In this document: positions 1 to 5,013 of the stretch, in pieces
Numbering within the stretch: position 1 is the first letter of the stretch
Layout: the number at the start of each line of letters is the position of its first letter
NCBI GenBank assembly: GCA_031972135.1
Contig: DALYFH010000039.1
Coordinates: 1 to 5,013 of the forward strand
Direction of reading: 5' to 3'
Source: GWF sp031972135
Lineage (GTDB): Bacteria > Patescibacteriota > Microgenomatia > UBA1400 > UBA12108
DNA: 5,013 bases
Translations under genes and position numbers: made by a program
Notes under the pieces: generated by a model
Database searches by the model: none
What the model was told of the DNA's origin: nothing
The model's input: only the letters and a program-made list of their open reading frames with translations

Positions 1-1615
1 TATGAAAGTCCGAAGTCTGCGCGATCTGGTCAGTCCAATATCTGCGCACAATCGGGTCCTCTACCTTGGGGAGCAGTTCTTGCAAGTATTTCTGGTCGGT
101 AATTACGCGCACGATCTCAATAAATGTCGCTCCAGGTTCACTCATTACCGTCATCATGGCATTACGGATCGCATGCTCAAACCTAGGGCCGATAATACCG
201 GTCTTATGCGGGTCGTATAACTTATACATCAGGTTGATAATCGAGGATGCCACAAACTGCTTCTCCTCTTCGGTTCTAGCTTCGAGCATGTTTAGACCCA
301 TTGGCCGGTCTGTATCAGATGGATCAAAATAGATTACATCCTCAGCTCGCTCAGGTGGGATATACTCCAGTAGCTTCTCTACTGAGTCATGTGGGTCAAT
401 AAAACATACTCCCTTACCAGCTCTTATGTCCTGCAGGATCATATCCATCAAAAACTCTGACTTACCTGTACCAGTCTTACCAATGATATACATGTGGCGC
501 GCGCGGTCTTTGTCTGAGATGTAAATATTACGCGACAGTCCTCGATACACACTCTTACCTAGATACAGTCCTTCTTGTGGGATCTGCGCCGGCGCTGGCG
601 CGCTCTTGGCAGTCAACCAGTGTATATGAGGGGTCTCAACTTGCTTGTTGGGGAAATGAAAGATTGTCGCTAGCTCTTCTGAGTTAAGCAGACTCTTACC
701 TTTAAACATTGCTTGGTACCTATAGATAAAGTCGATCATAAATAGTCGCTTGAGCCATATGTGCTGTTTTGTAAATTTGTTATATGGACCTGCAAACTGT
801 GAGAACGTGCCTGTAAACTGCTTAAGGAGCATCTCTGCCTCGTGCTTGGTCGGGGCATTAACCACGAGCCGGAGAGACACCTCAAATCCAGGCTTACCCG
901 CACTCCGCTCAACAGCTTCTAATCTCTTGGGGTCTACACTATAACTGGCTTTTTCTGGATTACTCTCGTTCTTTTTGGCGTTACTAATATAGCTATGTCC
1001 CTTCTCTCCCCACGCATGTGAGGCGGGCGACACAATTACTTGTAGCACTGCCCCCTCTCCCTCCCTCATCTTGGCCATAAACGAAGTGATCGATGATAGT
1101 GGGTCCGTTGGAAGGTCGCGGAATGATTGCACAGGGAAATAGCCTGAGCTAGATTTGACCAGGCTCTCATACGCCACTTTGCCACCATCAGTAAAGATAG
1201 TTGGCTCCTCGACAGTCTTAATCTCTGCTCCTGGATACGCGCCATGGATCTGCTTTTCGACTAGCTCCATTAGCTCGTGAGGGACCGACACATAAAAACG
1301 AATGTCCTCTTTGCGTCCTACTATCTCAAAAGAGACCGCATGTTCAGACAACAAGAAGGCGTACCACTCTTCGTTCTTAACAGAATAAAGACTCGCAAAG
1401 AGCTGCTCGGCGGCATCTATCTTAATCTCGTTATCACGTGGCAGTACTACCTCTAAAGTTACAAATGAGAGACTGTACTCTTCGCGGTTACGATTACGAA
1501 ACCAGAGTAAGAATGCATATCCTAGAGCAACCAAGGCCGATAAGGCTATCATCAAAAAAACCAAAGCATAAGCCAGGTTGGTCATCACGCTCGAAATCTG
1601 ATCTAATCCCTCCAC
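1..1615 (-). CDS. Type IV secretion-like conjugative ATPase (VirD4/TraG/HerA-like), 3' end cut by the window
   Basis: The reading frame stays open from the GTG at 1615 to the left edge, giving 538 complete codons without a stop. Residues about 12-39 form one hydrophobic membrane segment followed by a basic RNRNR stretch, which suggests an N-terminal membrane anchor with the rest in the cytoplasm. Roughly residues 45-370 are a large region of unclear fold. A P-loop ATPase domain follows: Walker A GKTGTGKS at residues 379-386, and Walker B with the hydrophobic run VCFID at 403-407 followed by PHD. Next come the YFDPSD and GLNMLEA segments typical of VirD4/HerA-type pumps that move DNA or protein. 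The arginine finger and C-terminus lie outside the window. GTG was chosen as the start because AAGGAG (1621-1626) sits five bases ahead of it and an in-frame TAA at 1625-1627 blocks any longer form. It follows the 122-residue gene after two bases, so the two are surely co-transcribed. The ATPase class is secure; whether it serves DNA transfer, protein export or pilus-type function is not shown. Confidence 0.88.
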   Translation of the reverse strand, partial: MEGLDQISSVMTNLAYALVFLMIALSALVALGYAFLLWFRNRNREEYSLSFVTLEVVLPRDNEIKIDAAEQLFASLYSVKNEEWYAFLLSEHAVSFEIVGRKEDIRFYVSVPHELMELVEKQIHGAYPGAEIKTVEEPTIFTDGGKVAYESLVKSSSGYFPVQSFRDLPTDPLSSITSFMAKMREGEGAVLQVIVSPASHAWGEKGHSYISNAKKNESNPEKASYSVDPKRLEAVERSAGKPGFEVSLRLVVNAPTKHEAEMLLKQFTGTFSQFAGPYNKFTKQHIWLKRLFMIDFIYRYQAMFKGKSLLNSEELATIFHFPNKQVETPHIHWLTAKSAPAPAQIPQEGLYLGKSVYRGLSRNIYISDKDRARHMYIIGKTGTGKSEFLMDMILQDIRAGKGVCFIDPHDSVEKLLEYIPPERAEDVIYFDPSDTDRPMGLNMLEARTEEEKQFVASSIINLMYKLYDPHKTGIIGPRFEHAIRNAMMTVMSEPGATFIEIVRVITDQKYLQELLPKVEDPIVRRYWTDQIAQTSDFH

Positions 1616-1617
1616 AT

Positions 1618-1986
1618 TTACTCCTTAACTTCTGGCATATCTTGTAATCTAACGCTCTTACCCAATTTGGTTAATACTTTAATTTGTCTAACCACCCAAG
1701 CTACCAACCAGGCTATACCTTCTTCTGGCTTTGCCACTTTTCCTATCTGCATTTGGGTCTGGTTGATCGGCATGGTGACAGGTGGCTGTTGAGACTGAGG
1801 CTGTTGAACAACTACGCTATCATCCATCGGCGTGACAGTTTTATTTGGCACGCGCGCAAATCTTTTCTCGATCTTTTGCATCCAAGATTCTACTTCGGGT
1901 TGTACCTCTACCTGTCTTGGCATCTCGATAATAGGCGCTACAGTCTCGACTGGTCTTGGCTGAATTTCTTTTTTATTATCGACCAT
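1618..1986 (-). CDS. Pro/Gln-rich small protein of unknown function, encoded directly before the T4SS-like ATPase
   Basis: This protein has 122 residues and I do not recognise its family. Residues 1-35 are rich in Pro, Val and Glu (repeated PR/PV/QP pairs). Residues 35-46 are charged and probably helical (WMQKIEKRFARV). Residues 58-82 are a Gln/Pro-rich low-complexity linker (VVVQQPQSQQPP). Residues about 90-107 form a hydrophobic to amphipathic helix (GIAWLVAWVVRQIKVL) followed by a basic tail. There is no signal peptide or clear catalytic motif. The start is well supported by a strong Shine-Dalgarno site (1992-1999) and a -10 box (2019-2024). It is the first gene of the unit and ends two bases before the ATPase start. 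From the context I infer an accessory or adaptor protein of the secretion-like machinery, possibly touching the membrane through the C-terminal helix. The function is otherwise unknown. That it is a real gene is likely because of the signals and tight spacing. Confidence 0.8.
   Translation of the reverse strand: MVDNKKEIQPRPVETVAPIIEMPRQVEVQPEVESWMQKIEKRFARVPNKTVTPMDDSVVVQQPQSQQPPVTMPINQTQMQIGKVAKPEEGIAWLVAWVVRQIKVLTKLGKSVRLQDMPEVKE
1621..1626 (-). promoter_or_regulatory. Shine-Dalgarno site for the T4SS-like ATPase
   Basis: Minus-strand AAGGAG lies inside the last codons of the upstream gene, five bases before the GTG at 1615. It decides the GTG start over the ATG at 1617-1615, which overlaps it and would reach a stop after four codons. 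The arrangement suggests translational coupling of the two genes. Confidence 0.75.
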
Positions 1987-1991
1987 GGCAA

Positions 1992-1999
1992 CTCTCCCT
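1992..1999 (-). promoter_or_regulatory. Shine-Dalgarno site of the 122-residue gene
   Basis: Minus-strand AGGGAGAG is followed by the five-base spacer TTGCC and the ATG at 1986. This is a strong match to the anti-Shine-Dalgarno sequence and fixes the start. It contrasts with the divergent plus-strand gene, which has none. Confidence 0.8.
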
Positions 2000-2018
2000 A
2001 AACATCTATTCTTACTTC

Positions 2019-2024
2019 ATTATA
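2019..2024 (-). promoter_or_regulatory. Minus-strand -10 box for the small protein/ATPase unit
   Basis: A perfect TATAAT reads on the minus strand here. The predicted start of transcription is near 2012, giving a leader of about 25 bases that contains the Shine-Dalgarno site. No good -35 hexamer is visible at 16-18 bases upstream (the sequence there is close to GATATC), so the promoter may be weak or need an activator. Confidence 0.55.
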
Positions 2025-2035
2025 CGGCAAAATTC

Positions 2036-2044
2036 TGATAAGAT
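2036..2044 (+). promoter_or_regulatory. Extended -10 promoter for the plus-strand gene
   Basis: TGATAAGAT matches an extended -10 element (TGn followed by TAAGAT at 2039-2044). A recognisable -35 box is lacking; 17 bases upstream reads TTCATT. Transcription would be expected to start at about 2050-2052, on or next to the ATG at 2051. The -10 boxes of the two divergent promoters are only 14 bases apart, so the two polymerase sites overlap. Confidence 0.5.
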
Positions 2045-2052
2045 ATCGATAT
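2043..2052. repeat. 10-base perfect palindrome at the divergent promoter
   Basis: ATATCGATAT is its own reverse complement. It covers the end of the plus-strand -10 box, the expected transcription start and the first two bases of the ATG at 2051. It also lies where the minus-strand -35 element would be. It could be an operator for both genes, but AT-rich palindromes of this length arise by chance, so regulatory meaning is only suggested by position. Confidence 0.3.
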
Positions 2053-2758
2053 GGCAAAAGTAGGTATGGATGGAGAACAACCATTTGGCGGTACCAGTCT
2101 CAATGGAATAGCGAAGGCCACAACCAATGCATTTTTCGAAAATAAAGCTCATCAAGAAGCAGAACAAAAAAAAATATTAGATAGAGAAAAATGTAATAAG
2201 TGGGTTAAAGGATTTGAAGAATCATTAACTGAACAATTATTGAATACTTTTGAGCCAAAAATATTTATAGTTGGTGATAGAACAGAGATAGAACCAATAC
2301 AACGTAAGTTAAGTAATATTCCTTCAGGCGCATTAGAAACGACAGTTGTGTCTACCCTAGTAGACCTCAAACAAATATCATCCAAGAGTGAATTAGTAGA
2401 ATTAGCTTTACAAGACTATCATGCAGAAGCCCAAGAACTAAAAAAAAGGCACGACATAGAATTGCGACCAGCGGCTGAATCTGCATATGAACAATATTTT
2501 ATGGCAGGTATCGCTCAAAAATGCGCTGGAATATCGAAATCCTCAACTAGTGCTGTATCACTGTCACCAGATGATGTTTCAAAAATAATCGAATTCATCG
2601 AAGTTCCTTGGGACGAAAAAAGTAAAAAGGATGGCACGTATTCAATCGTAACAACAGATATAAACAAAAATCTTGATGATAATGAGAAAGCTGAAGCTAG
2701 CAAGAGAATAAAAGAAGGTATTAGAACTCAGTTGTGGGCATCTCCACCTACAGAATAA
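2051..2758 (+). CDS. Uncharacterised 235-residue protein with possible eRF1 domain 3-like (baeRF) region
   Basis: This is a soluble-looking protein with no signal peptide or membrane segment. The N-terminus (1-25) is Gly-rich, and residues 28-50 are strongly charged and probably helical. Residues about 50-135 follow an order I associate with domain 3 of eRF1-like (baeRF) proteins: an amphipathic helix (FEESLTEQLLNTF), a hydrophobic strand ending in a Gly turn (IFIVGDRTEIEPI), a second strand region (TTVVSTLVDL), then a helix of SKSELVELALQDYHAEAQEL type. Residues 135-235 are less familiar. The N-terminus is too short to hold eRF1-like domains 1 and 2, and no GGQ motif is present, so a peptide-release role is not implied. 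The gene is AT-rich (about one-third GC in the stretches I counted, against about half in its neighbours) and AAA/ATA-rich. It has no Shine-Dalgarno sequence; the ATG at 2051 was chosen because it sits at the expected transcription start. The gene is likely real; the family assignment is tentative. Confidence 0.72.
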   Translation: MAKVGMDGEQPFGGTSLNGIAKATTNAFFENKAHQEAEQKKILDREKCNKWVKGFEESLTEQLLNTFEPKIFIVGDRTEIEPIQRKLSNIPSGALETTVVSTLVDLKQISSKSELVELALQDYHAEAQELKKRHDIELRPAAESAYEQYFMAGIAQKCAGISKSSTSAVSLSPDDVSKIIEFIEVPWDEKSKKDGTYSIVTTDINKNLDDNEKAEASKRIKEGIRTQLWASPPTE

Positions 2759-2772
2759 GTTAACTATTTGAG
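2759..2772. other. 14-base convergent intergenic gap without a recognisable terminator
   Basis: Two convergent genes end here: TAA at 2756-2758 on the plus strand and TAG at 2775-2773 on the minus strand. The gap is AT-rich and contains GTTAAC, but I see no GC-rich hairpin followed by a T-run for either direction. Termination probably occurs inside the opposing gene or by another route. Confidence 0.5.
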
Positions 2773-3330
2773 CTAATAATCTAACCCCATTACTGCCAAC
2801 TTCCCAATGTCATAAGGGTGTTTAATTTTCTTGCACTCAGTTACTAGATCGGCTAGCTCTTCTATCTCAGGAGTTATACCCCGTCCGGTCAATAATATAT
2901 GTGTATCCCCTCTCTGCTTGAGTAGCTCGAGTACAAGGTTACTCTCAACTAGTCCTTCGCTCACCGCGTTAACCACTTCGTCTAAAACTAGTAAGAATGG
3001 TTTCTTGGTTAGTAGCTCACTCCCCAGCTCAAGCCCTGCTCTTGCCGCCGCTTTATGTTCTTCATCGCTCGCCTTATCTACTACGACATGCCCTCTATTA
3101 CCAACTGGTGCAGTTTTTTTACCAATCCAAAATCCTCTACCCACAAAGTTCATGTTTAAGTTGTCAAACCTATCCCGGAGCCCTTTCTCTGCCATCCCCC
3201 AACTTTCTTCTTTGTAAAAACTAATCCACTCGACCTTGTGTCCTAGTAAGAGCGATCGTGTAGCTACCCCTATGGCCGCACTCGTCTTCCCCTTACCCTC
3301 ACCTGTAAATACATATATTAATCCACTCAT
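2773..3330 (-). CDS. cobO: Corrinoid (cob(I)alamin) adenosyltransferase, CobO/BtuR family
   Basis: This 185-residue cytoplasmic enzyme transfers the 5'-deoxyadenosyl group of ATP to cob(I)alamin or cob(I)yrinate diamide to give adenosylcobalamin. The sequence shows the family's modified P-loop GEGKGKTS at residues 10-17, followed by AAIGVATRSLLLGHKV. LDE comes at 116-118 (Walker B-like), and then the C-terminal signature series: LLTGR (146-150), ADLVTE (160-165), KHPYDIG (170-176) and a terminal GLDY. Length is normal for the family. The ATG at 3330 overlaps the Maf stop as ATGA (3327-3330), and AGGGA at 3338-3342 sits seven bases upstream, so the start is firm and translation is probably coupled to Maf. 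No cobalamin biosynthesis gene lies nearby, so the likely job is salvage: activating scavenged corrinoid for the class II reductase in the same operon. The symbol btuR would fit equally well; the family call is very secure. Confidence 0.94.
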   Translation of the reverse strand: MSGLIYVFTGEGKGKTSAAIGVATRSLLLGHKVEWISFYKEESWGMAEKGLRDRFDNLNMNFVGRGFWIGKKTAPVGNRGHVVVDKASDEEHKAAARAGLELGSELLTKKPFLLVLDEVVNAVSEGLVESNLVLELLKQRGDTHILLTGRGITPEIEELADLVTECKKIKHPYDIGKLAVMGLDY

Positions 3331-3962
3331 TGGCTTATCCCTACTTTCATTCCATGCAACTGGTCTTCGAGCTGCCTAGGGTCGACCTCCACAACTACCC
3401 CCATCTGCTCTAGTAGGTCTGTCGTTAGCTCAACTGGTAATCCAATGATTGCCGATAGTTTGCCTGTCTGGTTAAGCGCAAATGGTGCCGCTCCACCTTG
3501 TAGCGCATATGCACCCGCAAAGCCGCGCCAATTAGATTCTGTTGCCACATAGTGTTCTAACTCACGCGCACTAGCGCTCCGCATACTCACCGACCCTGAC
3601 TCACTGCCTACTACGCTCTCACCCGTGAGCGAGTTAACCACAGCCACTCCTGTTACCACTCGGTGAGTCTTACCTAGTAACTTGCTAAACATAATTTTGG
3701 CATCGCTTGCACTCTTTGCTTTATTTAGTATTTCACCATCTATGTCTACTGTGGTATCTCCCCCAATCACAATTGCATCTGGATATTTTTTTGCTACACT
3801 CAGCGCCTTTTGCATGGCCAGCTCTTCGACCATCTCCACAGCATCATCCTGAGGAACTAGTTCTTCGTCAAATCCAGACTCCACCACCTCAAACTCAAGT
3901 TCTAGTAGTTCCAAGATCTCTCTACGTCTCGGGCTACCGCTAGCTAGTATTATTTTTTGCAT
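3327..3962 (-). CDS. maf: Maf-family nucleoside triphosphate pyrophosphatase
   Basis: This 211-residue cytoplasmic protein is slightly longer than the usual 190-200. Maf proteins hydrolyse canonical and modified nucleoside triphosphates (dTTP/UTP or methylated-base forms) to the monophosphate. Visible family marks are: SGSPRR at residues 8-13 in the N-terminal strand-turn; FDEE (31-34) with the conserved acid; ELAMQKA (47-53) carrying the conserved Lys52; GGDTTV (67-72), whose Asp69 matches the catalytic base; Lys81; GKTHRVVTGV (97-106); FAGAYALQG (148-156); and GLPVE (174-178). Two positions differ from the common pattern: NKA at 80-82 where most have GKP, and GGDTTV where most have GADTVV. 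The key charged residues remain, so I expect activity. It starts 19 bases after the nrdJ stop with only a weak Shine-Dalgarno (GAG very close to the ATG), and its TGA stop overlaps the cobO start. Sequence alone does not settle substrate class (dTTP/UTP versus 7-methyl-GTP). Confidence 0.92.
   Translation of the reverse strand: MQKIILASGSPRRREILELLELEFEVVESGFDEELVPQDDAVEMVEELAMQKALSVAKKYPDAIVIGGDTTVDIDGEILNKAKSASDAKIMFSKLLGKTHRVVTGVAVVNSLTGESVVGSESGSVSMRSASARELEHYVATESNWRGFAGAYALQGGAAPFALNQTGKLSAIIGLPVELTTDLLEQMGVVVEVDPRQLEDQLHGMKVGISQ
3338..3342 (-). promoter_or_regulatory. Shine-Dalgarno site of the adenosyltransferase gene
   Basis: Minus-strand AGGGA lies inside the last codons of maf, seven bases before the cobO ATG. 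With the four-base ATGA overlap it supports the chosen start and coupled translation. Confidence 0.65.
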
Positions 3963-3981
3963 ATCTCGTATTGTAACTCAA

Positions 3982-5013
3982 CTATCCTTGGCACACCGAG
4001 AATCCGCACCCATAACACTTTGCACATCCCTCCTCTATCGCCAGCTTGCCTCCACACTCCGGGCATACTTCGAGATGTTTGCCAGCTGGTTTTATCTTCA
4101 AGCGTTCGCCGCGTTCCTTGAGGGTTTCTATCTTAACTTTACTCTGTATTATCTGCCCTGCCCCTAGCGTAGCCGTAGGCGTAGTGGGGTGACTCGCTGA
4201 TCCCACCGAGAGAATTTGCACATCTTTACTTCCATCACGATAAATTGTGATTCCCTTACATCCTGACTTCCATGCCATCATGTACGCCGCTTCTACATCA
4301 TCTATTGTTGCCGAATTAGGGAAGTTAATCGTTTTACTAACTGCGTTATCCGTGTACTTTTGCCACGCAGCCTGCATTTTCACATGCCACTCGGGTGATA
4401 TATCGTGTGCTGTCCGATAAACTGTTTTTACCTCTTCTGGGATCCCCGAGATGTGTGCCACACTCCCCGCTTCCGCTACTTCTCGGACTATGCGATCTCG
4501 CACCTTATGCTCCGCATCTCCATCAGCCCAAAGCGAAGTTGCTAGTTCAGCTTCAAAATATTTATTTATGTACGACAGTCCCGCATCCTCCACGACGTTT
4601 TTAGTAAATGCTAGGGCAAACACCGGCTCAATACCCGACGAGGCATCAGAGAGCATCGAGATACTCCCAGTCGGCGCAATCGTCGTGATCGCCACATTTC
4701 GCACTTTACGTCCAGATTTTACAAAACTGCTTTCCTTCCACCTGGGGAATACTCGCTTCTCTTTAGCGAGGTCTTCACTCATTTGCCACGATTCATCCTG
4801 GATAAACTTGGCGATTCGTTTTGCTAGCTTAATTCCTTCTTCACTATCGTAGGGTATTCTTAGTTGGTATAGCATGTCAGCCCATCCCATAACCCCTAGT
4901 CCTATCCGCCGATTTGCCCTTACAGTCTCAGTAATCTGTGGGAGTGGGTAACGGCAAGCATCAATTACGTTGTCCAGCATCCTCACCCCAGTACGCACTA
5001 CAAACTTGAGTCT
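3982..5013 (-). CDS. nrdJ: Class II (adenosylcobalamin-dependent) ribonucleotide reductase, C-terminal 343 residues
   Basis: The frame is open through the right edge, so the N-terminal part is missing; whole enzymes of this class are usually 700-900 residues. The enzyme reduces ribonucleotides to deoxyribonucleotides using a thiyl radical made from adenosylcobalamin and needs neither oxygen nor a separate radical subunit. In visible-fragment numbering, RMLDNVID (15-22), NRRIGLGVMGWADML (34-48), the active-site loop APTGSIS (113-119) and SSGIEPVFALAFTKNV (about 125-140) are strong matches to the barrel of NrdJ. KSGCKGITIYRDGSKDVQ closes the barrel, and a Thr/Pro-rich linker follows. The C-terminal cysteine cluster (Cys317, 320, 330, 333, 336, 341; CPECGGKL...GCAKCYGCGFSVC) is the redox or zinc-like tail typical of NrdJ that re-reduces the active site. 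The apparent start at 4998 is an internal GTG, not a true start. It leads the maf-cobO operon; the cofactor gene in the same unit supports the class II call. Confidence 0.95.
   Translation of the reverse strand, partial: RLKFVVRTGVRMLDNVIDACRYPLPQITETVRANRRIGLGVMGWADMLYQLRIPYDSEEGIKLAKRIAKFIQDESWQMSEDLAKEKRVFPRWKESSFVKSGRKVRNVAITTIAPTGSISMLSDASSGIEPVFALAFTKNVVEDAGLSYINKYFEAELATSLWADGDAEHKVRDRIVREVAEAGSVAHISGIPEEVKTVYRTAHDISPEWHVKMQAAWQKYTDNAVSKTINFPNSATIDDVEAAYMMAWKSGCKGITIYRDGSKDVQILSVGSASHPTTPTATLGAGQIIQSKVKIETLKERGERLKIKPAGKHLEVCPECGGKLAIEEGCAKCYGCGFSVCQG

Noticed and set aside
1603..1617. ATG at 1617-1615 as the ATPase start
   Set aside because: It reads ATG TGG AGG GAT TAG and ends after four codons. 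The GTG overlapping its last base opens the long frame and is correctly spaced from AAGGAG.
2..1647. Several plus-strand open frames of 60-90 residues across the ATPase gene
   Set aside because: They lie antisense to one continuous 538-codon frame with clear Walker motifs, and they show no ribosome sites or recognisable domains.
1684..2001. Plus-strand frame of 105 residues opposite the 122-residue gene
   Set aside because: It lacks a Shine-Dalgarno site and promoter, has an odd composition rich in Trp, Leu, Tyr and His, and runs into the divergent promoter region. The minus-strand gene has both signals.
2759..2790. GTTA/TAAC inverted repeat as a terminator
   Set aside because: The stem is only four AT-rich pairs, there is no T-run, and it reaches into the cobO coding end.
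3327..3329. UGA recoding as in Gracilibacteria/Absconditabacteria
   Set aside because: TGA ends Maf exactly at the overlap with the cobO start, and no in-frame TGA occurs inside the recognised genes.
4451..4852. 133-residue plus-strand frame within nrdJ
   Set aside because: It is antisense to strongly conserved reductase motifs, and its Ser/Ala/Arg-rich sequence is what reverse reading of this gene would give.
3982..4998. The GTG at 4998 as the true start of the reductase
   Set aside because: The frame continues without a stop to the window edge, and the residues upstream (RLKFV) continue the conserved NrdJ pattern ahead of RMLDNVID.
1..5013. tRNA, rRNA, riboswitch (including cobalamin type), CRISPR array or insertion sequence
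   Set aside because: Nearly every base is inside a protein gene. No direct-repeat array, terminal inverted repeats, transposase motif or RNA signature is visible. The leader of the nrdJ operon, where a cobalamin riboswitch would sit, is outside the window.

Overview
The window carries six protein-coding genes and almost no non-coding DNA. Five are on the minus strand and one is on the plus strand. I infer a member of the Candidate Phyla Radiation (Patescibacteria), most likely near Saccharibacteria. The reasons are tight gene packing, a cobalamin-dependent ribonucleotide reductase next to a cobalamin adenosyltransferase, and a type IV secretion-like ATPase with a large N-terminal region. TGA is read as a stop (end of the Maf gene), which argues against the UGA-glycine groups (Gracilibacteria, Absconditabacteria). 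The placement rests on gene content and sequence style only, so it is tentative.

Right half (5013 to 2773, minus strand): an apparent operon of three genes. The C-terminal part of a class II (adenosylcobalamin-dependent) ribonucleotide reductase, nrdJ, runs in from beyond the window edge. After 19 bases comes a Maf-family nucleotide pyrophosphatase. It overlaps by four bases (ATGA) a corrinoid adenosyltransferase of the CobO/BtuR family. The set makes sense together: the adenosyltransferase makes the cofactor the reductase needs, the reductase makes deoxynucleotides, and Maf-type enzymes remove non-canonical nucleotides.

Middle (2051 to 2758, plus strand): a single AT-rich gene of 235 residues, convergent with the operon above. 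Residues of about 50 to 135 resemble the third domain of eRF1-like proteins (the baeRF group), a tentative assignment from pattern alone. It has no Shine-Dalgarno sequence. A strong extended -10 box ends seven bases before its ATG, so the mRNA may be leaderless.

Left half (1986 to 1, minus strand): a two-gene unit read divergently from the middle gene. A Pro/Gln-rich 122-residue protein of unknown function is followed, two bases after its stop codon, by a GTG-started VirD4/TraG/HerA-like ATPase with an N-terminal membrane segment. The ATPase gene runs off the left edge. The 64 bases between the two divergent start codons hold both promoters, and a 10-base perfect palindrome overlaps the plus-strand start codon.

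I found no RNA genes, mobile elements, CRISPR arrays or intergenic stretches longer than about 65 bases.
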